Shown piece by piece: positions 51,769 to 60,975 of a DNA stretch of 64,000 nt. The DNA is from JANRKF01 sp964518725. GTDB taxonomy: Bacteria; Pseudomonadota; Alphaproteobacteria; Rickettsiales; SXRF01. The notes beneath the pieces are model-generated. The model was not told where the DNA came from and searched no databases. It saw only the letters and a list, made by a program, of their open reading frames with translations. The position numbers and the translations under genes were made by a program. The stretch is from NCBI GenBank assembly GCA_964518725.1, contig CAZFKP010000012.1:1-64000 (forward strand), read 5' to 3'. Position 1 is the first letter of the stretch. The number at the start of each line of letters is the position of its first letter.

Positions 51769-52245
51769 ATGGCCACTAAAAAAGATACATCCGATGGCAC
51801 GGTGGCGCTGAACCGTAAGGCATGGCGCGACCTGAGCATTGAGGAGGAGATCGAGGCCGGGTTGGTGTTGCTGGGCACCGAAGTGAAATCGCTTCGTGCC
51901 GGACGCGCAAACATTGCCGATGCGTATGCCGGTGTGAAAGACGAGGAAATTTGGTTGTTCAACGCCTCGATTATACCGTACTCGCATGGGAACCGGCAGA
52001 ACCATGAAGAACGGCGGCCACGCAAGCTACTGCTGCATAAGAAGCAGGTGCTGAAGCTGGTCGGGCGGTTGAAAGTCAAAGGGGTGACGCTGGTTCCGCT
52101 GGCGCTGTATTTCAACAGCCGCGGAATGGCAAAAATAAAACTGGGGCTTGGCACCGGTAAAAAAGAATACGAGAAACGCGCCGACATCAAGAAGCGCGAC
52201 TGGCAACGGGATAAAGCTCGCATCATGCGTGAAAAGAATGGGTAG
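51769..52245 (+). CDS. smpB: SsrA-binding protein SmpB
   Basis: A 158-residue SmpB that carries tmRNA into stalled ribosomes. It shows VALNRKAWRDLSIEEEIEAG, GTEVKSLRAGRANIAD and the basic C-terminal tail KKRDWQRDKARIMREKNG that enters the mRNA channel. It is co-directional with dapA and with the next gene, 6 bases away. Confidence 0.95.
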   Translation: MATKKDTSDGTVALNRKAWRDLSIEEEIEAGLVLLGTEVKSLRAGRANIADAYAGVKDEEIWLFNASIIPYSHGNRQNHEERRPRKLLLHKKQVLKLVGRLKVKGVTLVPLALYFNSRGMAKIKLGLGTGKKEYEKRADIKKRDWQRDKARIMREKNG

Positions 52246-52251
52246 AATACT

Positions 52252-53586
52252 ATGCTTGAAGCAATTGCGGATTTCTGGAAACCGGTAAAACGGCTGCAGG
52301 CGCAGATGCGCCTGAAACCGGAGGAACTGCAGATTGGCAGCATCATCGGCTTCGGGTTTGTGCCGCAGCCTGCCTTGTCCGGCCGCCGGCTCACTGTCAC
52401 AGCGATCAACACCTATAAATTCGGCCCCGACATCCTCACCTCTTTCGTGCTGTCGCAGGAAAAAGACGCCGGCGCCTCGATGATTATCGCCGAAACCGGC
52501 GGTGAACAATATATCGCTGTGTCGCGCCGCATCTCCATTTCCGACCGCAACAAAATCTTCAACCACGAAGACATTGAAGCCGCCATCCGTGATGACGAAG
52601 CGCAGATGGTTCACTGCAAGGACATTATCGCGGAATACAAAGGATGGCTCGCCCCGCATTACAAGCGTGAGATCAAGGCGGTGAAAGGCCAGCTTTATAA
52701 AGGCGACCACCGCGCCGGCATCATCACCGGCCAGCCATCGCTCGATTTTTCCTATACGCTGGTGGTGAGCGACAATAATGAGCACGCACTCGAGATCGAG
52801 CGCTATGACGATGGCCGCATTGAAGTTTACGCCACGGTCTATCGCCGTATGTCGGATATCGGCGAAGTCACCCACCCGCCGAAAAAAGATGCCCCCCGCC
52901 CGGACGTAAAACTGATTTCGCCGGACAGCGCCGTTGAAGCCCCTGCCAAAGCATCGCCGAAACTTGATACCATCATGGCGCCAGTCGAGAAAGAAGTGGT
53001 GAAACCTGTGGCCAAATCGGAAGAAGCTGTTGCCGAAAAAATTCCCGATGTCCAGGAGCATGCCGTTACCACCCCGGTGAGCCTGCCGGAATTCCCCGCC
53101 GAGGCTGTTGCAAAGAAAGAAGAACAGCCGGTTCCAGCGAAGCCGTTACCCGCCCTGCAGAAACAAGAGGCACGGGAAATTATCGCCATGGACAGTGACG
53201 ATACCGAGGCTGCGCCGACTATGCCCGCCATCATTATCCAGCCAAGTAACCAACCCTATATCAATCAGGAGATCAAAGCCGTGAACAACGAACCCAGCAA
53301 TTTTGTGAATGAGTCCATCGACTGCGAACTGCATGTCGCCAACAAAATCATCGACGAAGCAATCCGCAACGAAATGCGTATTAATGACGTGGTGCGCCGC
53401 GTGATCGGCCTGCCGGTGTCCCAGCAGGAATCGGTGCAGATCCCGGTCACGCTCACTGACCAGGATTTCTCGCTGCTTGCCATCCGCTATGGCATTTCGT
53501 CGTCCGATAAAGAAGCGATCAAAAAACGCATCATCGAAGACCTTGGCGATTTCTCGGGCGCTAACAAGCAACGCAAAGCCGCCTAA
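52252..53586 (+). CDS. Hypothetical protein downstream of smpB
   Basis: A 444-residue protein with no recognised family. An N-terminal globular part (1-205) contains GFGFVPQPALSGRRLTVTAI and HEDIEAAIRDDEAQMVHCKD. A Pro/Ala/Lys/Glu-rich linker (210-330, e.g. KDAPRPDVKLISPDS) joins it to a C-terminal helical domain (SIDCELHVANKIIDEAI, RRVIGLPVSQQE). It lies 6 bases after smpB, so it is likely cotranscribed. No signal peptide or membrane segment is seen. Confidence 0.65.
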   Translation: MLEAIADFWKPVKRLQAQMRLKPEELQIGSIIGFGFVPQPALSGRRLTVTAINTYKFGPDILTSFVLSQEKDAGASMIIAETGGEQYIAVSRRISISDRNKIFNHEDIEAAIRDDEAQMVHCKDIIAEYKGWLAPHYKREIKAVKGQLYKGDHRAGIITGQPSLDFSYTLVVSDNNEHALEIERYDDGRIEVYATVYRRMSDIGEVTHPPKKDAPRPDVKLISPDSAVEAPAKASPKLDTIMAPVEKEVVKPVAKSEEAVAEKIPDVQEHAVTTPVSLPEFPAEAVAKKEEQPVPAKPLPALQKQEAREIIAMDSDDTEAAPTMPAIIIQPSNQPYINQEIKAVNNEPSNFVNESIDCELHVANKIIDEAIRNEMRINDVVRRVIGLPVSQQESVQIPVTLTDQDFSLLAIRYGISSSDKEAIKKRIIEDLGDFSGANKQRKAA

Positions 53587-53606
53587 TTATTATTTTAAGT
53601 GATTTA

Positions 53607-53641
53607 AAAAGTGTTCGGCTATGCGCCGAGCACTTTTTTTA
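53607..53641. terminator. Bidirectional terminator between the 444-aa gene and bioA
   Basis: The stem AGTGTTCGGC (53610-53619), loop TATGC, stem GCCGAGCACT (53625-53634) is followed by seven T. On the other strand it ends in an A/T run. It overlaps the last codons of bioA. Confidence 0.8.
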
Positions 53642-54851
53642 TGGCTCCGGTAAGCTGTGACAATTCCACTTTTGAAATCACCAGCGGCGGCATGAGGTAG
53701 ATGATGTCGCCGAACGGGCGTACCCACACGCCATGTTCTATGAATTTCGGACGCAGCGCCACCACGTCGACATCCGGCGCCATCTGCACCACGCCGATCG
53801 CGCCCTTTACCCGTAGATCGACGACACCCGGCAATCCTTCGCATGCTGCAAGTTCGGCGATTAGCTGTTCTTCGATGGCTAAAACTCTGGCCGCATAATC
53901 TTCGCGTTCAAATAGGTCGAGCGAGGCATTCGCCGCCGCACAGGCCAGCGCATTGCCCATGAAGGTGGGGCCGTGCATGAAGGCGTCGTTCTTGTCATCG
54001 GTGAGGAACGCGCTGAAAATTTCGTTGGTAGCAAGTGTTGCCCCCATGCCAGCCGCGCCGCCGGTGAGCGCCTTGCCCAGGCACATGATGTCTGGCGAAA
54101 TGCCCGCCTCGTTACAGGCGAACAGGTTGCCGGTGCGGTAAAATCCGGTGGCGATCTCATCGGCGATGAACACTACGTCATATTTTTTGCAGATGCGGTG
54201 AATCTCGGCCAGCACGTCGCTCGTGTGGAATTTCATGCCGCCCGCGCCTTGCACCAGCGGCTCGATGATAAGCCCTGCAATCGTGTTGCCGAGCGCGGCC
54301 AGCAGGTTATCAAACTCAGCGAAACTATATTCATCGGTCGGGATGGTGATGACATATTGTTTAATGACCGAATTCCGGAACGCCTTGTGCATGCCGTGTT
54401 CCGGGTCGGACACGCTCATCGCCCCCAGCGTGTCGCCGTGATACCCGTCATGAAAACAGAGAAACCGATCCTTATGCGGTTTTCCCTTGAGCCGCCAATA
54501 TTGCAGCGCCATCTTCATCGCCACTTCCACCGCGACCGACCCCGAATCGGAAAAGAAAACCCGCGGCAATTTCGTGAGTGCCGCCAGCCGTGCGGCAAGT
54601 TTCTCAGCCGGTGCGTGCACCAGCCCGCCCATCATCACATGCGGCATGGCGCGTAGTTGCTTTTCTATTTCAGAAATAATGTGCGGGTGGTTGTAGCCGT
54701 GCGCCGCGCTCCACCATGAGCTGATGCCGTCAACCAACTTGCGTCCATCTTCCAGGATGATCCTGCACCCTTCCGTCCGTGCAACCACCAGTGGCTCCGG
54801 CGTGGTTTTCATTTGGCAGTATGGAAGCCAGAGATGACCATTATTTTTCAT
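53619..54851 (-). CDS. bioA: Adenosylmethionine-8-amino-7-oxononanoate aminotransferase
   Basis: A 410-residue PLP enzyme turning KAPA into DAPA in biotin synthesis with SAM as amino donor. It has YHGDTLGAMSVSDPEHGMHK, FIADEIATGFYRTG and the PLP Lys in LGKALTGGAAGMG. It is separated from bioB by an orphan gene and a small membrane gene. Confidence 0.95.
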   Translation of the reverse strand: MKNNGHLWLPYCQMKTTPEPLVVARTEGCRIILEDGRKLVDGISSWWSAAHGYNHPHIISEIEKQLRAMPHVMMGGLVHAPAEKLAARLAALTKLPRVFFSDSGSVAVEVAMKMALQYWRLKGKPHKDRFLCFHDGYHGDTLGAMSVSDPEHGMHKAFRNSVIKQYVITIPTDEYSFAEFDNLLAALGNTIAGLIIEPLVQGAGGMKFHTSDVLAEIHRICKKYDVVFIADEIATGFYRTGNLFACNEAGISPDIMCLGKALTGGAAGMGATLATNEIFSAFLTDDKNDAFMHGPTFMGNALACAAANASLDLFEREDYAARVLAIEEQLIAELAACEGLPGVVDLRVKGAIGVVQMAPDVDVVALRPKFIEHGVWVRPFGDIIYLMPPLVISKVELSQLTGAIKKVLGA

Positions 54852-54985
54852 AAAGACAGCATATCACTATGATTTTAATAGAACAATTCTTATTGGCATC
54901 CCCCAATCGACGATAGTAAAAATATAACATCTTGTTAACTAATATATTATAAAATCAGGGCACATAAGTTTTGCAGGAGGTGATG

Positions 54986-55492
54986 ATGTCATACGCGCAG
55001 AATACCGGCCAAGCTCCAACATTGGAGTATGCAGCGCAGCGGGTTGAAGAGTTACTCAATCAACAGCTCCCGATTGGAGTAAGCATTACGCTTGATGTGA
55101 ATTCCCCTTACAGGGATGCCGATCCTGCTTATGGAATAGATTATAGGGGAGATGAGAAATTAGTGCGGGTGATGGTTAGTAACAAAACCTCCACGCCGCA
55201 GCGTGGCCAGACAGCGGATAGCTACCCAGTGAGATCAAGGGTTGGAGACGATCTGGAACACATTATTAGAGTGAATAATCTAACGATAGTGCCTGTAAGT
55301 GGTAGAACCTTTAAGCAGGATATACTGTTGCCCGCGAGTGAGGCGTTCAAGTTGGCATTTGGCTATTTGAATAATGAGGGCGTGTCCGATATGACATTGG
55401 AGCCGGTTGAAAGGATCGTGTGCGACGCGCTGGTGGCTGCCAGAACACCGTCTGCCGCTGTGGAAGTCGAACCAGTCGCGCCGATACGCTAG
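54986..55492 (+). CDS. Hypothetical 168-aa protein
   Basis: A 168-residue soluble protein (MSYAQNTGQAPTLEYAAQRV) with no recognised domain. The start at 54986 follows an AGGAGG site with a 5-base spacer; ATG 54983 is equally possible. It sits divergent to bioA and convergent to the 50-aa gene. Codon use and unknown nature suggest an accessory gene within the biotin locus. Confidence 0.6.
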   Translation: MSYAQNTGQAPTLEYAAQRVEELLNQQLPIGVSITLDVNSPYRDADPAYGIDYRGDEKLVRVMVSNKTSTPQRGQTADSYPVRSRVGDDLEHIIRVNNLTIVPVSGRTFKQDILLPASEAFKLAFGYLNNEGVSDMTLEPVERIVCDALVAARTPSAAVEVEPVAPIR

Positions 55493-55493
55493 C

Positions 55494-55646
55494 CTAACCC
55501 GCCTTGACAATAACTAAGTCAAGAATACCCGCCAGCGCCAGGCAGACCACGAACATGCGCCAGTTCTGCTTGGCGGTGAAGTAGATCAGCAAAATGGAAT
55601 CAATCGCCAGCAGGATCAGGAGAATGATGGTCAGTGTACCCATCAT
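55494..55646 (-). CDS. 50-aa two-helix membrane protein coupled to bioB
   Basis: A 50-codon gene whose ATG overlaps the bioB TAA stop by one base (TAATG), so it is probably translated by re-initiation. It encodes two hydrophobic helices (LTIILLILLAIDSILLIYF and MFVVCLALAGILDLVIV) separated by TAKQNWR. No family was recognised. It may be an unannotated membrane partner in this locus. Confidence 0.65.
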   Translation of the reverse strand: MMGTLTIILLILLAIDSILLIYFTAKQNWRMFVVCLALAGILDLVIVKAG

Positions 55647-56626
55647 TAGGCCGCATCTGCTAGCGTAGTACGGGCTACTTGCAGCGGCTCGATGCCGAGC
55701 TTGGCAAACAGCGCCTTGTCTTTATCGGCTTCCGGGTTGGCGGTCGTCAGAAGTTTTTCGCCGTAGAAAATGGAATTTGCTCCGGCGAAGAAGCACAGCG
55801 CCTGCGTTTCTTCGCTCATATCTTCGCGTCCTGCCGACAGGCGTACGAACGACGCCGGCATCATGATGCGCGCCACCGCGATGGTGCGGACGAAATCGAG
55901 CGGGTCAACCCCTTCCTTGCCATAAAGCTTGGTACCTTCGACCTGCACCAGCAGGTTGATGGGCACGCTCTCTGGATGCTTCGGCAGGTTGGCGAGCTGG
56001 AGCAAAAAGGAAGCGCGGTCGTCCGGCGATTCACCCATGCCGACAATGCCGCCGCAGCAGACATTCATCCCGGCGTCGCGCACATGCGCGAGCGTGTCCA
56101 GCCGATCCTGATAGGTGCGGGTGGTGATGATCTGGCCGTAATATTCCGGCGAGGTATCGAGATTGTGGTTATAATAATCGAGGCCGGATTCCTTGAGTTT
56201 CCCGGCCTGTTCCTTGGTCAGCATGCCGAGCGTGGCGCAGGACTCAAGACCCAGCGCCTTTACACCCTTAATCATCGCTACCACATTCTCCATGTCGCGC
56301 TCTTTCGGCGAGCGCCACGCTGCGCCCATGCAGAAGCGCGAAGCACCTGCCTCCCTGGCTTTTTGCGCTTCCGCCAGCACTGCGTCCACATCCATCAATT
56401 TTCCGGCTTTGACGCCCGTATCAAATTCGGCCGATTGCGGGCAATAGCTGCAATCCTCGGCACAGCCGCCGGTTTTGATCGAGCAGAGCGTTGATACCTG
56501 CACTTTGTTCGCATCAAAATGCGCGCGATGTACTGTGTGCGCCTGAAACAGCAAATCATTGAACGGCAAGGCAAACAGGCTCATGGCCTCGGCATGCGTC
56601 CAATCATTACGGATATTTGTTTGCAT
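55646..56626 (-). CDS. bioB: Biotin synthase (radical SAM)
   Basis: A 326-residue radical SAM enzyme that inserts sulfur into dethiobiotin. The CxxxCxxC cluster is CAEDCSYC (C55, C59, C62). The auxiliary cluster residues are in the usual downstream places (ATLGMLTKEQAGKL, YYNHNLDTSPEYYG, GGIVGMGE). It is divergent from bioF with only 48 bases between start codons. Confidence 0.96.
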   Translation of the reverse strand: MQTNIRNDWTHAEAMSLFALPFNDLLFQAHTVHRAHFDANKVQVSTLCSIKTGGCAEDCSYCPQSAEFDTGVKAGKLMDVDAVLAEAQKAREAGASRFCMGAAWRSPKERDMENVVAMIKGVKALGLESCATLGMLTKEQAGKLKESGLDYYNHNLDTSPEYYGQIITTRTYQDRLDTLAHVRDAGMNVCCGGIVGMGESPDDRASFLLQLANLPKHPESVPINLLVQVEGTKLYGKEGVDPLDFVRTIAVARIMMPASFVRLSAGREDMSEETQALCFFAGANSIFYGEKLLTTANPEADKDKALFAKLGIEPLQVARTTLADAA

Positions 56627-56674
56627 AGTCTTCCCCTTGGATTATGCTCCTTTTTTAACCGACAAACCAAGACA
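56627..56674. promoter_or_regulatory. Divergent bioB/bioF promoter region
   Basis: These 48 bases must hold both promoters. On the minus strand TTGGTT and CATAAT with an 18-base spacer form a plausible bioB promoter. No BioR-type palindrome (TTATCTATAA-like) and no classical BirA operator was seen. Confidence 0.35.
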
Positions 56675-57805
56675 ATGCCAGCATTAGACGCAGTATTATC
56701 ACAAAAAAATGCACTCCTTGCCGCCAAGGGGCAGAAACGTGCGCTTACCACCAGCCAGCGCCAGTATGGAGTAAAAATCACCCGCAGCGGAAAATCGCTC
56801 GTTTCCATGAGCTGCAACGATTATTTCGGCCTGAGCCAGCATCCGGAGGTGGTCGAAGCCGCTGCCGCCGCGCTCAGGAAATATGGGGCGGGTGCGGGTG
56901 CCTCGCGGCTGGTGTCCGGCAACCATCCGCTCTATGAAAAACTGGAATCCCTGCTCGCAGCAGAAAAAAAAACCGAAAGCGCGCTCGTCTTCGGCAGCGG
57001 CTATCTTGCCAATCTCGGTGCTATCCCCGCGCTGGTCGGTAAAAACGATCTGATTCTTGCCGATAAGTTCGTGCATGCTTGCATGCTCGATGCGGCGAAA
57101 CTATCCGGCGCAACGCTGTTGCGTTGTGCCCACAACAATACCGAGCATTTGCGTATCTTGCTGGAGGCGAACCGCGGCGAGCACCAGCATTGCCTGATTC
57201 TCACCGAGACCGTGTTCTCGATGGATGGCGACCGCGCACCGATGGCCGATTTCAAGGCCATTGCCGGCGAGTATGATGCCTGGTTGATGAGCGATGACGC
57301 GCACGGGATGTTCGTCACCGAACAGCCCGTCAAAGCTGGCATCCAGATGGGCACGCTTTCAAAATCCCTCGGTGCCTATGGCGGCTATGTCTGTGGCAGC
57401 AAAACGCTGATCGACTATCTGCAGACGGCGGCGCGCAGCATCATCTATTCCACCGCCTTGCCGCCGCCGGTGATTGCGGCGGCGATTGCCGCCATCGAGA
57501 TTTTAAACGCCGACGAAACGCTGCGCGCCGCACCGCTGGCGAACGCCAAATACTTCACCCAGCTTCTTGGTATTAAAGAGGCGGAAAGTGCCATCGTGCC
57601 GGTCATTGTTGAAACCAGCGACAAGGCGCTCGCTGCTTCGGCCATGCTGGCGGAGGAGGGGTTATATGTTGCCGCCATCCGCCCGCCGACCGTGCCTGAA
57701 AACACCGCACGGCTTCGCTTCGCGTTTTCGGCGCTGCACAGCAAAACCCAGATCGAACAGGCAGCAACTCTGCTGCTGACCCGCGGGATTGTATGCATAC
57801 CGTAA
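56675..57805 (+). CDS. bioF: 8-amino-7-oxononanoate synthase
   Basis: A 376-residue PLP enzyme condensing pimeloyl-ACP/CoA with alanine. It has YGAGAGASRLVSGNHPLYEKLE, DDAHGMF and the PLP Lys in GTLSKSLGAYGGYV. The start at 56675 is chosen because longer frames run antisense into bioB. Its end overlaps bioH by 13 bases. Confidence 0.94.
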   Translation: MPALDAVLSQKNALLAAKGQKRALTTSQRQYGVKITRSGKSLVSMSCNDYFGLSQHPEVVEAAAAALRKYGAGAGASRLVSGNHPLYEKLESLLAAEKKTESALVFGSGYLANLGAIPALVGKNDLILADKFVHACMLDAAKLSGATLLRCAHNNTEHLRILLEANRGEHQHCLILTETVFSMDGDRAPMADFKAIAGEYDAWLMSDDAHGMFVTEQPVKAGIQMGTLSKSLGAYGGYVCGSKTLIDYLQTAARSIIYSTALPPPVIAAAIAAIEILNADETLRAAPLANAKYFTQLLGIKEAESAIVPVIVETSDKALAASAMLAEEGLYVAAIRPPTVPENTARLRFAFSALHSKTQIEQAATLLLTRGIVCIP

Positions 57806-58464
57806 CCTTATCCGGCTGGGGGCAGCCGCACGACGCGCTCGCGCATCTCATCCCCGGTTCGCAGGCGATCGACTACACGCACGCTTCCAGCGCCGAGGAG
57901 GCCATCCGCATGATCGCCACCCTCGCCGCAGATGCAACGCGCATCATCGGCTGGTCGCTCGGCGGGCAACTGGCAGTAAGGGCGGTGGCGGCGGGCGCAG
58001 TATCGCCGCAGCATCTGGTGCTCATCGCCACGCCGTACCAGTTTGTCGGCGACGGCGCGCAGGGTCGCGAAACCTTCGCAACATTCCATGCGAATTATAA
58101 GCGCAATCCGCGCCGTACGTTGGATAAGGCCTGGGAATTGATCCACTACGAGGATGCCCGTTCGCCGTACATCGGCGACCAGCTTGCGCTGTTTGACAAA
58201 GACGCGGTGCTAAAAAAAGACTGGCTGCGTTGGCTGAGCCTGCTGGAGAACTTTACTTGTGACACGCTTGATTTTAGTCGCTTCCCGCGCACGCTGCTGG
58301 TGCATGGCAAGCGTGATAAGGTGGTGGATGCCGTGCAATCGGAACGCATGGCAGGCCGTATCGCGAACGCCCGGCTTGAACTCTGGGACGATTGCGGCCA
58401 CGCGCCGCACCTGCATGATGCCGGGCGATTGCAGGATGTGATCGAGGCGCACCGGAATGTTTGA
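57793..58464 (+). CDS. bioH: BioH-like pimeloyl-ACP methyl ester esterase
   Basis: A 223-residue alpha/beta hydrolase with nucleophile motif GWSLGGQ, His in WDDCGHAPHLHD and Asp in HGKRDKVVDAV. It likely releases methanol from pimeloyl-ACP methyl ester. It lies between bioF and bioC with coupled overlaps. Confidence 0.9.
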   Translation: MHTVTLSGWGQPHDALAHLIPGSQAIDYTHASSAEEAIRMIATLAADATRIIGWSLGGQLAVRAVAAGAVSPQHLVLIATPYQFVGDGAQGRETFATFHANYKRNPRRTLDKAWELIHYEDARSPYIGDQLALFDKDAVLKKDWLRWLSLLENFTCDTLDFSRFPRTLLVHGKRDKVVDAVQSERMAGRIANARLELWDDCGHAPHLHDAGRLQDVIEAHRNV

Positions 58465-59209
58465 CGCCCGCGCCACGCAACGCGATTTCAGCAAGGCAAG
58501 CGGACACTACGCCGCCCATGCCCAATTGCAGGCGCGCATCGGCAATGCACTGATCGCCCAGGCCACACCGTTCCTTGCAGCCAACCCGTTATTGCTGGAT
58601 GTTGGGGCGGGTTCAGGGAACGTGACGCGCTGTTGGCCGGGGCGAAAATTGGCGCTCGATGCGGCGTTCGGCATGTGCCGCGAAGCGGCTGGCAACCAGC
58701 TCACCGCTGTGCAGGCGCAGGCGACGATGCTGCCGCTTGCCCATGGTGCGGTGGATGTAGTGGCATCGAACCTGATGCTGCAATGGCTGCCGATGCCGGA
58801 ATTATTTTTTTCCGAAGCGGCGCGTGTGTTGAAACCAGGCGGAATTCTGGCCGTTTCAACATTCATCGAGGGCACGCTGATGGAGCTTGTACAAGCATTT
58901 TCCGCTGCCGGTGAACAGCATCGTGTCAGCGAGTTTCTGTCGCCTGCCACGATAATGTACGCGCTTGCCGCCGCCGGGTTTGAAGCCGTTGCCGAGCAGC
59001 ACGAGGCGATCACGGAACATTACGAAGATGTGCTGGATTTGTGCGCGTACCTGCACGATATTGGCGCGAGCAACAAGCGGCTCGACCGCCCGCGCGGGAT
59101 GCTGACGATGCGTAAGCTGCGCGAGATGGCCGGGCATTACCCGCGCACCGAGCGGGGTATTGCCGCCAGTTGGAAGGTGCACATGGTGGTGGCAAGGAAG
59201 AAGCGATGA
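58457..59209 (+). CDS. bioC: Malonyl-ACP O-methyltransferase
   Basis: A 250-residue SAM methyltransferase. It shows the N-terminal RDFSKASGHYAAHAQLQARI, the SAM motif LLLDVGAGSGNVTR and VASNLMLQWLP, as in BioC. It methylates malonyl-ACP to start the fatty-acid route to pimelate. It overlaps bioH by 8 bases and bioD by 4. Confidence 0.93.
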   Translation: MFDARATQRDFSKASGHYAAHAQLQARIGNALIAQATPFLAANPLLLDVGAGSGNVTRCWPGRKLALDAAFGMCREAAGNQLTAVQAQATMLPLAHGAVDVVASNLMLQWLPMPELFFSEAARVLKPGGILAVSTFIEGTLMELVQAFSAAGEQHRVSEFLSPATIMYALAAAGFEAVAEQHEAITEHYEDVLDLCAYLHDIGASNKRLDRPRGMLTMRKLREMAGHYPRTERGIAASWKVHMVVARKKR

Positions 59210-59889
59210 CCCAGACATTTTTTATTACCTCGTCCGGTACCGGCACCGGGAAAACTTTGGTCACAGCGGCGCTTGCCCACCAGCTGCGTGCCGCCGGGAA
59301 ACGGGTCAGCGCCCTGAAGCCGGTCGTGAGTGGTTACGCGGACGACGATGCCGACAACGATACCGCCCGTATCTTGAGAAGCCTCGGACAAGCAGTGACC
59401 CAAGGCGCCGTCGAGGCCATTTCGCCGTGGCGCTTTACCGCACCGCTTGCTCCGAACGTGGCGGCGCGAAGGGAAAACCGGGAAATCTCATTCGCCGACC
59501 TTGCTGAATTTTGCAGCATGCCGCGCACCAGCGAATTCATGCTGATTGAAGGTGCTGGCGGTGTCATGGCGCCGCTTACCGACCAGCACACTATGCTTGA
59601 CTGGGCATCGGTGCTGGCGTGCCCTGTCATTTTGGTGGTGGGAACCTATCTCGGCGCGATCAGCCATGCGCTCACTGCCGCTTCCGTGCTGCGCGCGCGC
59701 GGGCTGGTGATCCAGGCGGTGGTGGTCAGCGAAAGCGAAACCAGCGCCATGAGTGTGGGTGACACGGCACGCGAACTGAAACAATTTCTGCCCTATGCGC
59801 GCTACATCGTGCCGTTGCCAAGGGTTGCAGGTGCGGGTGATTTGTGGCAGCATGCGGCCGACATGACATGGATGTTGCATGAAATTTGA
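59206..59889 (+). CDS. bioD: Dethiobiotin synthetase
   Basis: A 227-residue ATP-dependent carboxylase with the P-loop GTGTGKT (after FFITSS), ALKPVVSGY and LIEGAGGVMAPL. It closes the ureido ring of biotin from DAPA. Start at 59206 overlaps the bioC stop by ATGA. Confidence 0.94.
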   Translation: MTQTFFITSSGTGTGKTLVTAALAHQLRAAGKRVSALKPVVSGYADDDADNDTARILRSLGQAVTQGAVEAISPWRFTAPLAPNVAARRENREISFADLAEFCSMPRTSEFMLIEGAGGVMAPLTDQHTMLDWASVLACPVILVVGTYLGAISHALTAASVLRARGLVIQAVVVSESETSAMSVGDTARELKQFLPYARYIVPLPRVAGAGDLWQHAADMTWMLHEI

Positions 59890-60532
59890 TCCCGAGCGCG
59901 TGATGCAGACACTTCACCTTCGCCCGCGCCCGTCGAGCGAGGAAGAAAAACGCCACGGCACCTTCAACCGCCGCATGATTGCCGCCTCGCTCGATTCTAT
60001 GCTTATCACCGCTGTTATCGCGCCAGTGGTCGACTATTTCTTCATCCAGGCACATGGGTTGCCGACGGCGGATATTGCTGCCATTGCCCAGCACGCCTCG
60101 CAGCAGGCCACCAGCAGCGATGCCCTGCGCGTGTTCCTGCAGGAAATGGAAAGTTCCGGCTACCTTGCACGCTGGGCGGCCAACCTGCGCTGGCAGTTTT
60201 ATGCATTCGCCATTTACACCACCATCTGCTGGCATTACTGGAGTGCCACGCCGGGAAAAATCATCTGCCGCCTGAAAATCGTTGATTCAAAAACTGGTGG
60301 GAAAATGGGTGACTGGCAGAGCATCCTCCGCGTGCTTGGCTATGTGATCTCGGCGGTGCCGTTCGGGCTTGGCTTCTTCTGGATCGGCCTCAATAAAAAA
60401 CGCCGTGGCTGGCACGATTACCTGGCCGGAACACTGGTGGTGGTCACGCCGCGCAAACAGAAAACAGTGGCTACATCAACGCCCGAAGCTGGTCATCCGT
60501 CAAATTCCCCGGCACCATCAAGAGCGGAATAA
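59879..60532 (+). CDS. RDD family membrane protein
   Basis: A 217-residue RDD-domain protein, with the N-terminal FNRRMIAASLDSMLITAVIA (Arg-Asp) and TPGKIICRLKIVDSKTGGKM followed by LGYVISAVPFGLGFFWIG and the RRGWHDYLAGTLVV motif. Three membrane helices are likely. It is the last gene of the biotin operon. Its C-terminal tail overlaps the convergent universal stress gene by about 60 bases. Confidence 0.88.
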   Translation: MKFDPERVMQTLHLRPRPSSEEEKRHGTFNRRMIAASLDSMLITAVIAPVVDYFFIQAHGLPTADIAAIAQHASQQATSSDALRVFLQEMESSGYLARWAANLRWQFYAFAIYTTICWHYWSATPGKIICRLKIVDSKTGGKMGDWQSILRVLGYVISAVPFGLGFFWIGLNKKRRGWHDYLAGTLVVVTPRKQKTVATSTPEAGHPSNSPAPSRAE

Positions 60533-60956
60533 ACAGTTTCTGGCCAAGCTGCTGCGCGAGCCATGCCGCCAATTGCCCGCGTCCGCGCATGTGCTGCGCG
60601 GTGCCAACGATCAGCACTGATATATCGGTCAGTTCGCCAAGCGTTCTGAGAATCTCATCCCCGGCGCTGCCCTGCCGCAGGATCAGCCCCGGCGTGATAC
60701 CATAGAGTTTTTGCGCCTCGTCGCTCAAGCGGCGGAGCAGCAACTCGCCCTCGGCGCGGCGTTCTTCGGTCATGCGGTCGGCGATGATGCCCAGCGTCTG
60801 GAAATCGGCGGGCGGCAGGATGTGGATGATATCGACAATTGCCCCGCGTGTGATGGCTTTCAGGCAGGCGAATTTCAGCGCCGCGACCGACTCCTCGTGC
60901 GCGTCGACGCAGACAAGGAATTTAGGCGGCTTGGGGGTGGGCTGCGGGTGTATCAT
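60471..60956 (-). CDS. Universal stress protein (UspA family)
   Basis: A 161-residue UspA-fold protein. PPKFLVCVDAHEESVAALKF and DISVLIVGTAQHMRGRG are typical, although the ATP-binding G-2x-G-9x-G(S/T) motif is only partly conserved. The start at 60956 has a GAGGAGG site; an in-frame ATG at 60989 is less likely. It may be cotranscribed with the TIGR02186 gene 20 bases upstream. Confidence 0.85.
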   Translation of the reverse strand: MIHPQPTPKPPKFLVCVDAHEESVAALKFACLKAITRGAIVDIIHILPPADFQTLGIIADRMTEERRAEGELLLRRLSDEAQKLYGITPGLILRQGSAGDEILRTLGELTDISVLIVGTAQHMRGRGQLAAWLAQQLGQKLFIPLLMVPGNLTDDQLRALM

Positions 60957-60975
60957 GGAACCTCCTCGGGTAGCG

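Noticed and set aside
56519..56674. Longer start for bioF
   Set aside because: It would overlap the divergent bioB and its conserved N-terminus.
56701..56734. A possible fourth copy of the ATGCAYTT motif in bioF
   Set aside because: It lacks the CCCCTTCCG part and is coding sequence.
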